A DNA stretch of 64,000 nt from Bordetella bronchialis (GCF_001676705.1 NZ_CP016170.1:3286001-3350000), one strand, 5' to 3'; counted from the first letter of the stretch, positions 39,246-48,386 are shown. The notes: generated by a model from the letters alone, not told the origin. Made by a program: numbers and translations.

Positions 39246-40163
39246 ATGACGGACACGATCGATCTCATCGGGGCGCCCACCGACGTCGGCGCCAGCATAC
39301 GGGGCGCGTCGATGGGGCCGGAGGCCCTGCGCGTGGCCGGCCTGCAGGCGGCCCTGGCCCGGCACGGGCTGGCGGTCAACGACACGGCCAACCTCTCCGG
39401 GCCGCCCAACCCGTCCAGCGCCGCGCTGGCCGGCCTGCGGCACCTGGACGAAGTCGTGCAATGGAACCGGGCGGTCTACCAGGCCGTCCTGGCATCGCGG
39501 CGCGCCGGCCGCTTCCCGGTGCTGATGGGCGGCGACCACTGCCTGGCGATCGGCTCCATCAGCGCCGTCGCCCAGCACTGCCGCGAAACAGGCCGGCCGC
39601 TGATGGTGCTCTGGCTGGACGCCCACGCCGACGCCAATACCCACATCATCAGCCCGACCGGCAATATCCACGGCATGCCCATCGCCTGCCTGTGCGGCGA
39701 CGGGCCCGATACGCTGACCCGCCTTGGAGACGGCCACCCCGCCGTTCCCGACCCCGGCATGATCCGCCAGATCGGCATCCGCAGCGTGGACGCCGAGGAA
39801 AAACAGCAGTTGCGGGCGCTGGGCATCAAGGTATTCGATATGCGCTACATCGACGAGAACGGCATGCGCCAGACCATGGAGATGGCCCTGGCGGGCATCG
39901 GCGGCGACACGCACCTGCACGTCAGCTTCGACGCGGACTTCCTGGATCCCGTCGTCGCCCCGGGCGTGGGGACACCCGTCCTGGGCGGCCCGACCTATCG
40001 CGAGGCGCAATTGTGCATGGAGATGATCGCGGACACCGGACGGCTGGCCTCGCTGGACCTGATGGAGCTGAATCCGGCCAGGGATATGCGCAACCAGACG
40101 GCCGAGGTCGTCGTGGACCTGGTCGAAAGCCTTTTTGGAAAATCCACCCTGATCCGGCCATAG
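39246..40163 (+). CDS. rocF: arginase
   Basis: 305 aa from ATG 39246 after a GGGAG site. Manganese ligands are all visible: GGDHC, WLDAHADANT, SFDADFLDP; substrate-binding HGMP and the late Glu (LDLMELNP) are intact. It hydrolyses L-arginine to ornithine and urea. It is divergent from kefF; no ornithine cyclodeaminase or urease follows. Confidence 0.92.
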   Translation: MTDTIDLIGAPTDVGASIRGASMGPEALRVAGLQAALARHGLAVNDTANLSGPPNPSSAALAGLRHLDEVVQWNRAVYQAVLASRRAGRFPVLMGGDHCLAIGSISAVAQHCRETGRPLMVLWLDAHADANTHIISPTGNIHGMPIACLCGDGPDTLTRLGDGHPAVPDPGMIRQIGIRSVDAEEKQQLRALGIKVFDMRYIDENGMRQTMEMALAGIGGDTHLHVSFDADFLDPVVAPGVGTPVLGGPTYREAQLCMEMIADTGRLASLDLMELNPARDMRNQTAEVVVDLVESLFGKSTLIRP

Positions 40164-40283
40164 GTGTCAAAGCGTCAAGAAGATTTGTCATAATTGTGGA
40201 GCTCGTTCCGGCGCCGCGCGGATGCACCGGGTAGTGCCACCGGCACAGGCGCCGTCCCCCATCGACCCACAGAGAACAACTCA

Positions 40284-40688
40284 ATGAACCGACACGACGA
40301 CGCAGCAAAACTGATTCTTCGACTGACTCTTGGCATTCTCGTCCTGCTGCACGGCATCTCCAAAATGACCCACGGCGTCGGGTCCATCGTGGGCATGGTG
40401 CAGGCCCAGGGCTGGCCCGGCTTCACGGCATACTTCGTGTATGTCGGCGAGGTCATCGCGCCCATCCTGATCATCGCCGGGCTCTTCACGCGACTGGGCG
40501 CGCTGCTTATCGCCATCAACATGCTGGTGGCCATCTTCCTGGTGCATCACTCGCAACTGTTCATGCTCAATGGCCAGGGCGGCTGGCAGCTGGAACTGCA
40601 AGGCATGTTCTTCTTTACCGCCGTCGCCATCGCCTTGATGGGCGCGGGGCGCTTCAGCGTGGGCGGCACGAGCGGCCGCCTCAACTAG
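40284..40688 (+). CDS. DoxX family membrane protein
   Basis: 134 aa from ATG 40284 (MNRHDDAAKLILRL). Four hydrophobic helices: about 9-25, 46-70, 72-95 and 105-125. The motif LGILVLLHGISKM at the first helix is typical of DoxX/YphA proteins. Function is unclear; some DoxX proteins take part in thiol-stress handling. A strong terminator follows. Confidence 0.85.
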   Translation: MNRHDDAAKLILRLTLGILVLLHGISKMTHGVGSIVGMVQAQGWPGFTAYFVYVGEVIAPILIIAGLFTRLGALLIAINMLVAIFLVHHSQLFMLNGQGGWQLELQGMFFFTAVAIALMGAGRFSVGGTSGRLN

Positions 40689-41020
40689 CGCCCGCCTCTT
40701 TGCGCGGACCGACGGTCCGCCGAGCCTACCGGCCGCTCCCCGGGCCCCGCGGCGTACAGGCGCGGGGCCTTTTCATGGGCCTCGCACATCGCCGCGCGAC
40801 GTTTCCGGCAACCCGGGTTTCCGCCTGGGGACATGCAATGCCGTGTGATGCGCCTCACGCATGGATGCACTTGCGGGCGGGGGCGACACAGCCTGTACCG
40901 GGCGTAGGAATTCGTAACCCCGCAGGCATTTCAAAACGATTTCAAAGCCATCCGGAACAAGGCAGGATGCCTACACTGGCTCGCATGTCGCGCATCGCGG
41001 CGGCATCACAGGAGTCAGGC
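40689..41020. other. 332-bp intergenic region: doxX terminator and lipoprotein promoter region
   Basis: Contains a hairpin GCGGACC-gac-GGTCCGC (40704-40720) and the terminator at 40743-40773. The right part, upstream of the small lipoprotein gene, holds cgatttcaaagcc-like AT-richer sequence but no clear promoter. No gene recognised. Confidence 0.5.
40743..40773 (+). terminator. intrinsic terminator after the DoxX gene
   Basis: GGCCCCGCG (40743-40751), nine-base loop, CGCGGGGCC (40761-40769), then TTTT (40770-40773). Confidence 0.85.
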
Positions 41021-41161
41021 ATGAAGAAGCTGATTGCAGTCTTGGCGGTAACCAGTACCTTGGGCGGCTGTGTGGTCGTGCCGGCGCGGCCGGCTTACTA
41101 CCACCGCCCCGCGCCGGTCTATTACTATCCGGCGCCCTATCACTACTACTACGGCTACTGA
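41021..41161 (+). CDS. very small Tyr/Pro-rich lipoprotein
   Basis: 46 aa from ATG 41021, preceded by AGGAG. Lipobox TLGGC (Cys17), then VVVPARPAYYHRPAPVYYYP and an all-aromatic end: 12 Tyr in ~29 mature residues. It sits 27 bp before the YXWGXW/Gln-rich gene and is probably cotranscribed. Similar tiny Tyr-rich lipoproteins are common in Burkholderiales; function unknown. Confidence 0.7.
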   Translation: MKKLIAVLAVTSTLGGCVVVPARPAYYHRPAPVYYYPAPYHYYYGY

Positions 41162-41188
41162 CAAGGCGGGCGAAGATGGAGGGGTGTC

Positions 41189-43522
41189 ATGGACGCAAGT
41201 TTTCCTCCGCGCATCGGGCGCTGGGCGATGGGGGCCCTGCTGGTCTCGGCGGGCATGTCGGGCGTCGCGCCGCTGCGCGCGCAGACCAGCGCCGTCCAAT
41301 ATTCCACCTCGGTCCCGGGCGGGACCGCGATTCCGGTTCCTCCGCAAGCCCCGCAGGCGCCTGAATACCGGCAGCAAGCCCCCGTCTATCAACCGCAGGC
41401 GCCCATCTACCAGGGCAACGGCGCCTATACCCAGGATCCAGCCGGCGCCGCCTATCCCCAGGACGTGCCCGGCCAGGCGGCGGCGTCGCCCGACGGGCAA
41501 GCCTACACCGCCCCCGCCGTGGCGCAACCGGCCTCCGGCGAGAATGCCGACGGCGGCAACGATCCCGCGGACGCGAACCTGGCGGCCCTGGACAGCTCCC
41601 CCGAACCGCCGCCTCCCCTGCCCGCGTACGAGCAACCGCCCGCGCCGGGCGACGGCTACATGTGGGTTCCGGGCTATTGGGCGCGCAACGCCTACGGCTT
41701 CTATTGGGTACCCGGCGCCTGGGTACTCGCGCCTTTCGTCGGCGCGCTCTGGACCCCGGGCTACTGGGTCTACATCGCGCCGGTGTATCGCTGGCGCAGC
41801 GGCTACTGGGGGCCGCACGTGGGCTACTACGGCGGCATCGACTACGGCTACGGCTACAACGGCAGAGGCTACGTGGGCGGCTATTGGCGCGACCGGCACT
41901 TCTACTACAACCGGGACGTGACGCGCATACTCCCCGGCAAGACCCGCTACGTCTACAGCCATCCCCACCCTATCGGCAAGCCGGCCGGTCCCCGGGTCAG
42001 CTATTACGGCGGGCCGGGCGGCCTGCAACGCGGCCCCGACCCGCGCGAAGACGCCGCGCGGCATGACCGGCATACGTCGCCCTTGCCCACGCAGGCGGAC
42101 CTGAACCGCCTGGCCGGACGCGACCGCGACCAGTACATGTCGGTGAATCGCGGGCGGCCGCCCCAGCCGGCCTTGGCCCATCCCGTGGGCAGTCCGGACA
42201 ACAAATGGACGCCACGCGGCTGGAGCAAGCCCCCGGGCCCCGTGCAGGGTGCGACCCCATCCCCGCCGGGACGCGATCCTCGCGCACCCGGCGCGAGCGC
42301 GGGCGGGGGCCGCGGCAACGGACACGGGGCCGGGCCCGACGCGTATGGATCCGGCAATCCATGGGGAGCCGGCCCGCGTCCGTATGGGCCTGGTGCGCCG
42401 TCCCATGGGCCAGGGCCGGGTTCATATGGGCCGGGCGGCAATCCGCAGGGTCCGGGCGGAGGCCCCAAGAGTCCTGGCGGCGGCCCGCAGGGGCCGGGCG
42501 GTGGACCGCAGGGGCCGGGCGGCGGCCCGCGGGGCACGCTCGACCCGCCCTGGGCCGGCCAGAACGTCCAGGTCGCGCAGATGGAAACACAACAACGCCA
42601 ACTGGAACGCCGGCTGCGGACCCAATCGCGGCAGGCCGGCGAACAAAGGCAGCAGTTGCGGGAACGCCTGGCGCAAACCGCGCCGACCTATACGCAGCAA
42701 CTGCAGCAACAGCAGCAGATGCAGCAGGAGCAGCTCCGGCTGCAACAGCAGCTGCAGCAACAGCAGTTGCAGCAGCGCGGAGACCAACAACAGTTCCAGC
42801 AGCGGCAATTGCAGCAAGCGCCGCTGCCTTCCGCGCCGGGGGACATCGACTTCCAGCAGCAGCTGCGCCTGCAGCAGCAACGGCAACAGCAACAGCTGCA
42901 GCAACAGCAGTCGCAGCAAAGGCAACAGTTGCAGCAGCAGCAATTCCAGCAGCGTCAACAGCAGCAATTGGAACAGCGGCAACAGAACCAGCGCGACCAG
43001 TACCGCCAACTGCAGCAGGACCAGTTCCAGCAGCGCCAGCAATTCCAGCAGCAGCAATACCGCCAGCAACAGCTGCAGCAGCAACAACAGCAACAGCAAT
43101 TCCGCCAGCAGCAGCTCCAGCAGCAGCAACAGCAACAGCAGTTCCGCCAGCAGCAACAACAGCAGCAGTATCGCCAGCAGCAATACCGGCAACAGCTGCA
43201 ACGCAGCAACCAGCGGGAAGGCGACGCGCGGCAACAGGCCGTGCGCCAGGAATACTATCAACGCCAGCAGGCCGTTACGCGGCAGCTGGCGGCGCAGCAA
43301 CGGCAAATCGCGCAGCAGGAAAGGCTGCGCCAGCGCGAGCAGAATCTATCGCGGCAACAATGGCAAACGCAGCAGCGCGACACCCAGCGGGATCTCGCCC
43401 GGCATTACAATGCCCAGCGCCGGGAGATCCAGGGCCAGCAGGCAATGCCGCGCCAGGTGCAGGGTCGCCAGGACGCCTATCGCCAGATGCGCGCGTCGCA
43501 GCCACGCCCGACGCCACGCTAG
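41189..43522 (+). CDS. large YXWGXW-repeat / glutamine-rich envelope protein
   Basis: 777 aa with a signal peptide (about residues 1-32). Residues ~150-230 hold aromatic W/Y/G repeats (PGYWARNAYGFYWVPGAWV, WTPGYWVYIAPVYRWRSGYWG, GGYWRDRHFYYNRD) of the YXWGXW type. A Gly/Pro stretch (about 355-450, repeated GPGGGPQ units) leads into ~300 residues dominated by Gln in runs up to nine, with Arg, Leu and Phe interspersed: a coiled-coil or prion-like composition. The Gln codons mix CAG and CAA, so selection acts on protein composition. Envelope location is likely; the role is unknown. Confidence 0.75.
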   Translation: MDASFPPRIGRWAMGALLVSAGMSGVAPLRAQTSAVQYSTSVPGGTAIPVPPQAPQAPEYRQQAPVYQPQAPIYQGNGAYTQDPAGAAYPQDVPGQAAASPDGQAYTAPAVAQPASGENADGGNDPADANLAALDSSPEPPPPLPAYEQPPAPGDGYMWVPGYWARNAYGFYWVPGAWVLAPFVGALWTPGYWVYIAPVYRWRSGYWGPHVGYYGGIDYGYGYNGRGYVGGYWRDRHFYYNRDVTRILPGKTRYVYSHPHPIGKPAGPRVSYYGGPGGLQRGPDPREDAARHDRHTSPLPTQADLNRLAGRDRDQYMSVNRGRPPQPALAHPVGSPDNKWTPRGWSKPPGPVQGATPSPPGRDPRAPGASAGGGRGNGHGAGPDAYGSGNPWGAGPRPYGPGAPSHGPGPGSYGPGGNPQGPGGGPKSPGGGPQGPGGGPQGPGGGPRGTLDPPWAGQNVQVAQMETQQRQLERRLRTQSRQAGEQRQQLRERLAQTAPTYTQQLQQQQQMQQEQLRLQQQLQQQQLQQRGDQQQFQQRQLQQAPLPSAPGDIDFQQQLRLQQQRQQQQLQQQQSQQRQQLQQQQFQQRQQQQLEQRQQNQRDQYRQLQQDQFQQRQQFQQQQYRQQQLQQQQQQQQFRQQQLQQQQQQQQFRQQQQQQQYRQQQYRQQLQRSNQREGDARQQAVRQEYYQRQQAVTRQLAAQQRQIAQQERLRQREQNLSRQQWQTQQRDTQRDLARHYNAQRREIQGQQAMPRQVQGRQDAYRQMRASQPRPTPR

Positions 43523-43542
43523 AACCGGAAACCGAGGCCGCC

Positions 43543-44091
43543 ATGAAAAAATCCGCCGCCGCGTTGTCGCTGATCGCCGCCCTTTGGGCGGCCCCCGCCG
43601 CACACAGCGCCCTGCCGATCGGCGCACCGGCGCCGGACTTTTCCACGTCCGCCGCGATGGGCGGCGAAGTTTTCAGGTTTTCCATGGCCGACGCGCTGCG
43701 CGCCGGCCCGGTGGTGCTGTACTTCTACCCCGCCGCGTTCACCGCGGGCTGCACGGTCGAAGCGCATAACTTTGCCGAGGCCACGGACCAATACCGCGAA
43801 CTGGGTGCCAGGGTCATCGGCGTGTCATCGGATGGCATCGACGTGCTGCAGCGCTTTTCCGTCAGCGCCTGCCAGAGCAAGTTCGCGGTCGCCGCGGATG
43901 CCGACCAGCGCATCATGAAAGCCTACGACGCGGTGCATGACCGCAACCCCGAACGCGCGCAGCGCATCTCGTACGTGATCGTGCCGCCCGGCCGTGTGAT
44001 CTATTCCTACACGGACAGCAATCCCGACCGTCACGTCGCCAATACGCTGGACGCGCTGCGCCAATGGCGCCAGCAAAAGGCGCAGCAGTAG
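43543..44091 (+). CDS. periplasmic peroxiredoxin (AhpC/TSA, BCP-like)
   Basis: 182 aa from ATG 43543. Signal peptide ends near AHS (residue 22). Thioredoxin-like fold with the peroxidatic motif YPAAFTAGCTVE (C70); a second Cys (SACQSKF, about 119) may resolve. It reduces peroxides outside the cytoplasm. It follows the Gln-rich gene by 20 bp and converges on arsC. Confidence 0.88.
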   Translation: MKKSAAALSLIAALWAAPAAHSALPIGAPAPDFSTSAAMGGEVFRFSMADALRAGPVVLYFYPAAFTAGCTVEAHNFAEATDQYRELGARVIGVSSDGIDVLQRFSVSACQSKFAVAADADQRIMKAYDAVHDRNPERAQRISYVIVPPGRVIYSYTDSNPDRHVANTLDALRQWRQQKAQQ

Positions 44092-44098
44092 GCCCGTC

Positions 44099-44452
44099 CT
44101 ATTCCGGCAGGATCTCGTGCACCACTTCGGCGGGCCGGCACAGCCGCGTGCCCTGGGGCGTCACCACGAAGGGCCGATTGATCAGGACGGGATGCTCCAG
44201 CATCGCATCGAGCAGGCGTTCGTCGCTGACCCCAGGCGCATCCAGGCCGAGTTCCTGGTAGATGGGCTCTTTGGCGCGGACGGCATCGCGCACGCTCAGG
44301 CCCGCCTGTGCGATCAAGGCCTTCAGGGTCTCGCGCGACGGCGGCGTTTTCAGGTATTCCACGACGGTGGGCGTAACGCCCGCCTGGCGCAGTGCTTCCA
44401 GAACGGTGCGGGAGGTACCGCAGCGTGGATTGTGATAGATGGTGGTGGACAT
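44099..44452 (-). CDS. arsC: ArsC-family arsenate reductase (glutaredoxin type)
   Basis: 117 aa from ATG 44452 (MSTTIYHNPRCGTSR). Catalytic C11 in NPRCGTSR and the block EHPVLINRPFVV with its conserved Arg are present; later TRLCRP. No arsR or efflux gene is near, so it may be a housekeeping thiol reductase of the family (YfgD-like) rather than part of an arsenic operon. Confidence 0.85.
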   Translation of the reverse strand: MSTTIYHNPRCGTSRTVLEALRQAGVTPTVVEYLKTPPSRETLKALIAQAGLSVRDAVRAKEPIYQELGLDAPGVSDERLLDAMLEHPVLINRPFVVTPQGTRLCRPAEVVHEILPE

Positions 44453-44549
44453 GGCGGGACCTGTACGAATACGCGCCGCGGCGCGGGGTCGCAAGTCTAC
44501 CCCTTGCGCGGACGCCCTGCCAGGGGACGTTTACCGCAGGTAACAGCTG

Positions 44550-45998
44550 CTAATTGAAGGGCCACACCGTTGGATTGGTGCCGGGCGGCACCGATGGCCG
44601 AAGCCATTTGGCGGGGGTGCTGGAAAACCGCGCGGCATGACGCACCGCGACAAGCTGGCCAAATCCCGATGCGGTTTCCTCCAGGTAGCCGTCCAGTCCC
44701 GGCATGGGCGCCGCCAGGCCGTTGGCGACGCGCGGCAAGCCGCGCAACCAGCGCGCCGTCTGGGCCAGCGAGACACGCACATGCCAGCTACCGCCTTCGG
44801 TGGCCTGCCGCGCCAGTGCCGCCTGGGCGCCGAAGGCCATCAGGTAGCCACTGGCGTAGTCCAGTATTTGAACCGGCAGGGGACGCGGCGCTTCCTGGCC
44901 GGCGGCCTGGGCTTCGGCATGGTTGAAGCCGCTGGCGGTCTGCACCAGGGAGTCGAAGCCGCGCCGGCGCGCCCAGGGGCCCACATGGCCGTAGGCGGAC
45001 AACGATACATAGACGATGCCGGGCCGCAGGCGCGCCACGTCCTCGGGCCCGAAGCCCTGCGCCTCCAGGGCGCCCGGGCGGTAGCCCTGCACGAAGACAT
45101 GCGCGCTGCGCAGCAGATTGCCCAGCGTGATGCGGCCGCTGGCGGTCTCCAGGTCCGCCACCACGGAGAGCTTGCCTCGGCTGGTCTCGGCGATGGCGTT
45201 GATGTTCGGCAGGTTCGGCGAGTTCAACAGCATCACGTCCGCGCCGTAGGCGGCCAGCGTGCGGCCGCATACCGGCCCGGCGATGATGCGGGTAAGGTCA
45301 AGCACGCGGATGTCCTGCAGCGGACGCGGGTCGTGGCCATACCGCGGCAATGGGCGTTCCGGCGCATCGCCGATACGTTCGATGGAAACCAGCGGCAGCT
45401 GCGACACCGCGATGCCTTGCGGATGGCGGTCCCATTCGTCGAAGGTACGCAAGGCGGCGACCACCAGGCCGGCATCCGCGGCGGCCTGTTCGAACTCCAG
45501 GGCATTCCAGCGCGACAGCGCGCGTTCGACGGCGCGGCGCTCCACCGTGGCGCCGGTCGGACAGCCCAGCAGCGCGAGGGCGCCGTCGCGATGGTGGGCG
45601 AAATTGGCGTGTATGCGAACCCAATTGCCGTCGCCGCAGCGGTAGACGCCGGTGATCTTGTCCCAGCTGCTGGGCTGCACCCCGTCAAGGGTGAAATAGC
45701 CACGCGTTTCCTGCGCCGCGTGCCGCATGTCCACCGAGACGCGCTGGCGGCGGCCGCCGCGCATATGCCAGATTTCGCCGGCGGCCAGCGCCGCGGCCGC
45801 CATACTGCATTGAGCGGCCATGCCCACGGAAAACGACGAGGGAAGAACGGGATCCGCGCCTGGCAGGTCGATGTAGCCGAGCGCCTCTTCCGGCATATCG
45901 GCCATCTGCCACAAAGCAGCCAGGGCACCGTGCGTTGACTTACGACTGGAAGAAGCCCCTCTGAAGAAGGGCGGACGTAGATCCATCAGATATCCCAT
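44550..45998 (-). CDS. family III CoA-transferase with duplicated half
   Basis: 482 aa from ATG 45998 (an ATG at 45986 is also possible). Residues ~55-200 resemble the middle part of CaiB/BaiF proteins (FSVGMAAQCSMAAAALAAGEIWHMRGGRRQRVSVDMRHA), yet at about 228 a typical family N-terminus begins (IRVLDLTRIIAGPVCGRTLAAYGADVMLL), followed by VFVQGYRPGALEAQGFGPED and VSLSAYGHVGPWARRRGFDSL. It therefore looks permuted or partly duplicated compared with the ~400-aa standard. Predicted acyl-CoA transferase; substrate unknown. It stands alone. Confidence 0.85.
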   Translation of the reverse strand: MGYLMDLRPPFFRGASSSRKSTHGALAALWQMADMPEEALGYIDLPGADPVLPSSFSVGMAAQCSMAAAALAAGEIWHMRGGRRQRVSVDMRHAAQETRGYFTLDGVQPSSWDKITGVYRCGDGNWVRIHANFAHHRDGALALLGCPTGATVERRAVERALSRWNALEFEQAAADAGLVVAALRTFDEWDRHPQGIAVSQLPLVSIERIGDAPERPLPRYGHDPRPLQDIRVLDLTRIIAGPVCGRTLAAYGADVMLLNSPNLPNINAIAETSRGKLSVVADLETASGRITLGNLLRSAHVFVQGYRPGALEAQGFGPEDVARLRPGIVYVSLSAYGHVGPWARRRGFDSLVQTASGFNHAEAQAAGQEAPRPLPVQILDYASGYLMAFGAQAALARQATEGGSWHVRVSLAQTARWLRGLPRVANGLAAPMPGLDGYLEETASGFGQLVAVRHAARFSSTPAKWLRPSVPPGTNPTVWPFN

Positions 45999-46398
45999 TG
46001 CGCCTGGCCGTACTTATCCCAGCGCATTACAAATCCGCGACTACCAGAGCGTCAACATGGTACGGCGCGGCGCGTGTTTCACGGTTTGACCGCCCCGCGG
46101 CGCGCGGCGGCGCCGCAGCGAGGCAGCACTGTTCGCGATGCGGGCCCAGTGGTCACATCTGTTTTCGTTTTGCAGCTCAAACCTACGCGAGCGCGGCGCC
46201 TATTGTGACGCGCTTCCAACACTCGCGGAACCCCGCACACCCGCTTGCGGTGGCTCGCTGGACGGACGTTCGCGCAGACTTCGCAATAGATCGCAAGCCA
46301 GGGTAATAGTCGCGGCGAGCACGCACGTCGATAAGCCGCGTGGATGAAAACCTATGGCCGAAGCCGCGACCGGTTCGCCGCGCGTGGCGAACCGGCCA
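45999..46398. other. 400-bp intergenic region between CoA-transferase and TPR genes
   Basis: No gene recognised on either strand. It contains the 10-bp stem-loop CCGGTTCGCC-gcgcgt-GGCGAACCGG (46370-46395) directly after the TPR gene stop, a likely transcription end on the minus strand. The rest should hold the CoA-transferase promoter, but no convincing hexamers are seen. Confidence 0.5.
46370..46395 (-). terminator. hairpin after the TPR gene
   Basis: Perfect 10-bp stem with a 6-nt loop, 4 bp past the TPR stop codon; the T-run on the minus strand is weak. Confidence 0.5.
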
Positions 46399-46722
46399 TC
46401 ATGCACGGTCGAGGCGACGCAGGAATACGGCGACTTCCTTCACCACCTGCGCATCCCCATGCGCACCGGCCACGATGGAGGCGCGCTCCCATGCTTCGCG
46501 CGCGCCTTCGCGGTCTTCCCGGCCCAGGCGCGCCTTGCCCAGCCATTTCCAGGCGACGGAGTAGTCCGGATCGTAGGCCACGGAAGTTTCCAGGTGCTCG
46601 CAGGCCTTGTCGAACTCGCCGGCCTCGGCGTACGCCTTGCCCAGGGTATAACGCAACAGCTTGTCATCGCGGCCCGCGGCCAGCATGGCTTCCAGGCGCT
46701 GTGTGATTGATCCCGTCGTCAT
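46399..46722 (-). CDS. small TPR-repeat protein
   Basis: 107 aa from ATG 46722 (MTTGSITQRLEAML), which has GGAGGGAAG upstream; an ATG at 46737 overlaps that site. Two to three tetratricopeptide units: KLLRYTLGKAYAEAGEFDKACEHLETSVAYDPDYSVAWKWLGKARLGREDREGAREAWERA. No signal peptide, so probably a cytoplasmic adaptor of unknown partner. Divergent from the glutathione peroxidase. Confidence 0.82.
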   Translation of the reverse strand: MTTGSITQRLEAMLAAGRDDKLLRYTLGKAYAEAGEFDKACEHLETSVAYDPDYSVAWKWLGKARLGREDREGAREAWERASIVAGAHGDAQVVKEVAVFLRRLDRA

Positions 46723-46880
46723 GGCGCTTCCCTCCATCGTTCGTACGCAACGATACCGCTTTCCGGCTGCGCCTTTGCTACTCGGCCGATTCCCTTGCGC
46801 GGGCGCGCCTCCCGGCGCCGTGGCCGCGTTCTACAATGCGGCGATCCAGCGTGACGACATCACTCCCAGAAGCGCGTTCC

Positions 46881-47366
46881 ATGACCCAGCTTGCCGACTT
46901 TTCCGCCCGCGATATCGATGGCGTGCAACGCTCCCTGAACGACTACGCCGGACAGGTGGTATTGATCGTGAACGTCGCGTCGCGCTGCGGGTTCACGCCG
47001 CAATACGCGGGGCTGGAAGCGCTGTACCGCGAGCATCGCGAGGCCGGCTTCACGGTGCTGGGTTTTCCCTGCGACCAGTTCCGGCATCAGGAGCCGGGCG
47101 ACGAAGCCGAGATCAAGCGCTTCTGCAGCCTGCATTACGAAGTCACCTTCCCGCTGTTCTCCAAGATAGAAGTCAACGGCGGCGGCGCCCATCCGCTTTA
47201 CCGGTGGCTCAAGCGCGAACGGCCGGGCCTGCTGGGAACGCAGGCCATCAAGTGGAATTTCACCAAGTTCCTGGTGGGACGCGACGGCCAGCCGATCCGG
47301 CGCTATGGCCCGGCGGTCAAGCCGGATGCCCTGGCGCCGGCCATCGTGGCGGCATGCGGGACCTAG
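46881..47366 (+). CDS. glutathione peroxidase (Cys type)
   Basis: 161 aa from ATG 46881. Catalytic Cys in NVASRCGFTPQYAGLEALY, then the FPCDQFRHQEPG block with its conserved Gln, and WNFTKFLVGRDG with the conserved Trp-Asn. Bacterial enzymes of this group usually use thioredoxin as well as glutathione. Its stop is 1 bp from the stop of the convergent CoA lyase gene. Confidence 0.93.
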   Translation: MTQLADFSARDIDGVQRSLNDYAGQVVLIVNVASRCGFTPQYAGLEALYREHREAGFTVLGFPCDQFRHQEPGDEAEIKRFCSLHYEVTFPLFSKIEVNGGGAHPLYRWLKRERPGLLGTQAIKWNFTKFLVGRDGQPIRRYGPAVKPDALAPAIVAACGT

Positions 47367-47367
47367 C

Positions 47368-48234
47368 CTAGGGGATCATGCCGGCGCGGCGCGCGGTTTC
47401 CACCAGTCGCTCCGCGCCCGCGATGAAAGGGCCGTCCACCAGGCGGCCGTCCACCACGAAGGCGCCGGTGCCCTTTGCGAGATAATCCCGCGCGGCCTGC
47501 ACCACGCGCAGCGCGTGCTCCACGTCTTCCCGCGCCGGCATGAAGACCTCATTGGCGAGCGGGACCTGGGTGGGATGGATGCAACTCTTGCCGGCGAAGC
47601 CCAGGTCGCGTGCCGCCGCCGCATCGGCGCGATAACCGTCGGGGTCGGCGATATTGACGAAAGCGCCGTCGTAGGCGTCGATGCCGGCCTCTCCCGCGGC
47701 CAGGCGCACCTGCATGCGCACGTGCTGCACCATGGCCGGATGTCCCTGGCGTATGCCCAGGGGGGCCAACAGGTCGCCGAAGCCGATCTGCAGGCCCGAC
47801 ACCCGCGCATGCGCGCCAGCGATCTCGGCCGCCCGCCGCAATCCGCGCGGCGACTCGATATTGGCCAGGATGCCGATGGGCCGCTGGATGCCACGCTCGT
47901 CTTCCAGGCGTTCCAGCAGTTGCACCGCGGCCAGGACGGTATCGGGATGCTCCACCATCGGCAAGTTCAGCAGGCGCAGCGCCGGCCATGCGACGGCTTC
48001 GACATCCGCGCGGAAATGCGGCGTATCGATCGCGTTGCAACGCACCACGGCGATCTTGCCGGCCAAGCCCGCGGGCGCCGATTGCAGCCACGCCGACAAC
48101 GTGGCCCGCGCTTCGGCCTTGCGGCCTTCCTCCACCGCGTCTTCCAGGTCCAGGGATATCGCGTCGGCGGCGCTGGCCAGCGCCTTGGCATAAAGCTCCG
48201 GTCGCGATGCCGGAACGAATAGTTTGCTGCGCAT
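47368..48234 (-). CDS. CitE-like HpcH/HpaI aldolase (acyl-CoA lyase)
   Basis: 288 aa from ATG 48234 (MRSKLFVPASRPEL), with GGAGGAC upstream. Characteristic blocks: DAISLDLEDAVEEGRKAEAR, VRCNAID, and GKSCIHPTQVPLANEVF. CitE-like lyases split malyl-, citramalyl- or similar CoA esters. It is divergent from the Bug receptor over 152 bp containing a GntR-type operator, and so is part of the 47-57 kb catabolic regulon with two-step CoA chemistry supplied by the CoA-transferase at the other end. Confidence 0.88.
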   Translation of the reverse strand: MRSKLFVPASRPELYAKALASAADAISLDLEDAVEEGRKAEARATLSAWLQSAPAGLAGKIAVVRCNAIDTPHFRADVEAVAWPALRLLNLPMVEHPDTVLAAVQLLERLEDERGIQRPIGILANIESPRGLRRAAEIAGAHARVSGLQIGFGDLLAPLGIRQGHPAMVQHVRMQVRLAAGEAGIDAYDGAFVNIADPDGYRADAAAARDLGFAGKSCIHPTQVPLANEVFMPAREDVEHALRVVQAARDYLAKGTGAFVVDGRLVDGPFIAGAERLVETARRAGMIP

Positions 48235-48294
48235 GGTGCCGTCCTCCTTGTGGTCCGCCCGGACCGCGCAGGCCGGGTAAATCCTCATTTTGTG

Positions 48295-48308
48295 AATTGT
48301 AGACAATT
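48295..48308. promoter_or_regulatory. GntR-type operator in the divergent promoter, copy 1
   Basis: AATTGT-AG-ACAATT is a perfect dyad around a 2-bp centre, flanked by TTTTGTG and AACAAA. The same core, reversed, occurs at 57140-57152. It lies between the CoA lyase and Bug receptor genes, as expected for the cluster's FCD-type GntR regulator. Confidence 0.7.
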
Positions 48309-48386
48309 AACAAAGTCGGGCATAGACTGCGTTCAGCCAAAGCGAAAGTACAGCAACGATCCTCTGCCGATGCGGGAGCGCTCCCC

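Noticed and set aside
42422..43306. Leu-rich minus-strand frame that looks like a membrane protein
   Set aside because: Produced by the antisense of CAG/CAA glutamine codons (CTG/TTG); no start signal or family features.
44099..44452. Arsenic resistance operon
   Set aside because: arsC-like gene stands alone, without arsR, arsB or acr3 in the neighbourhood.
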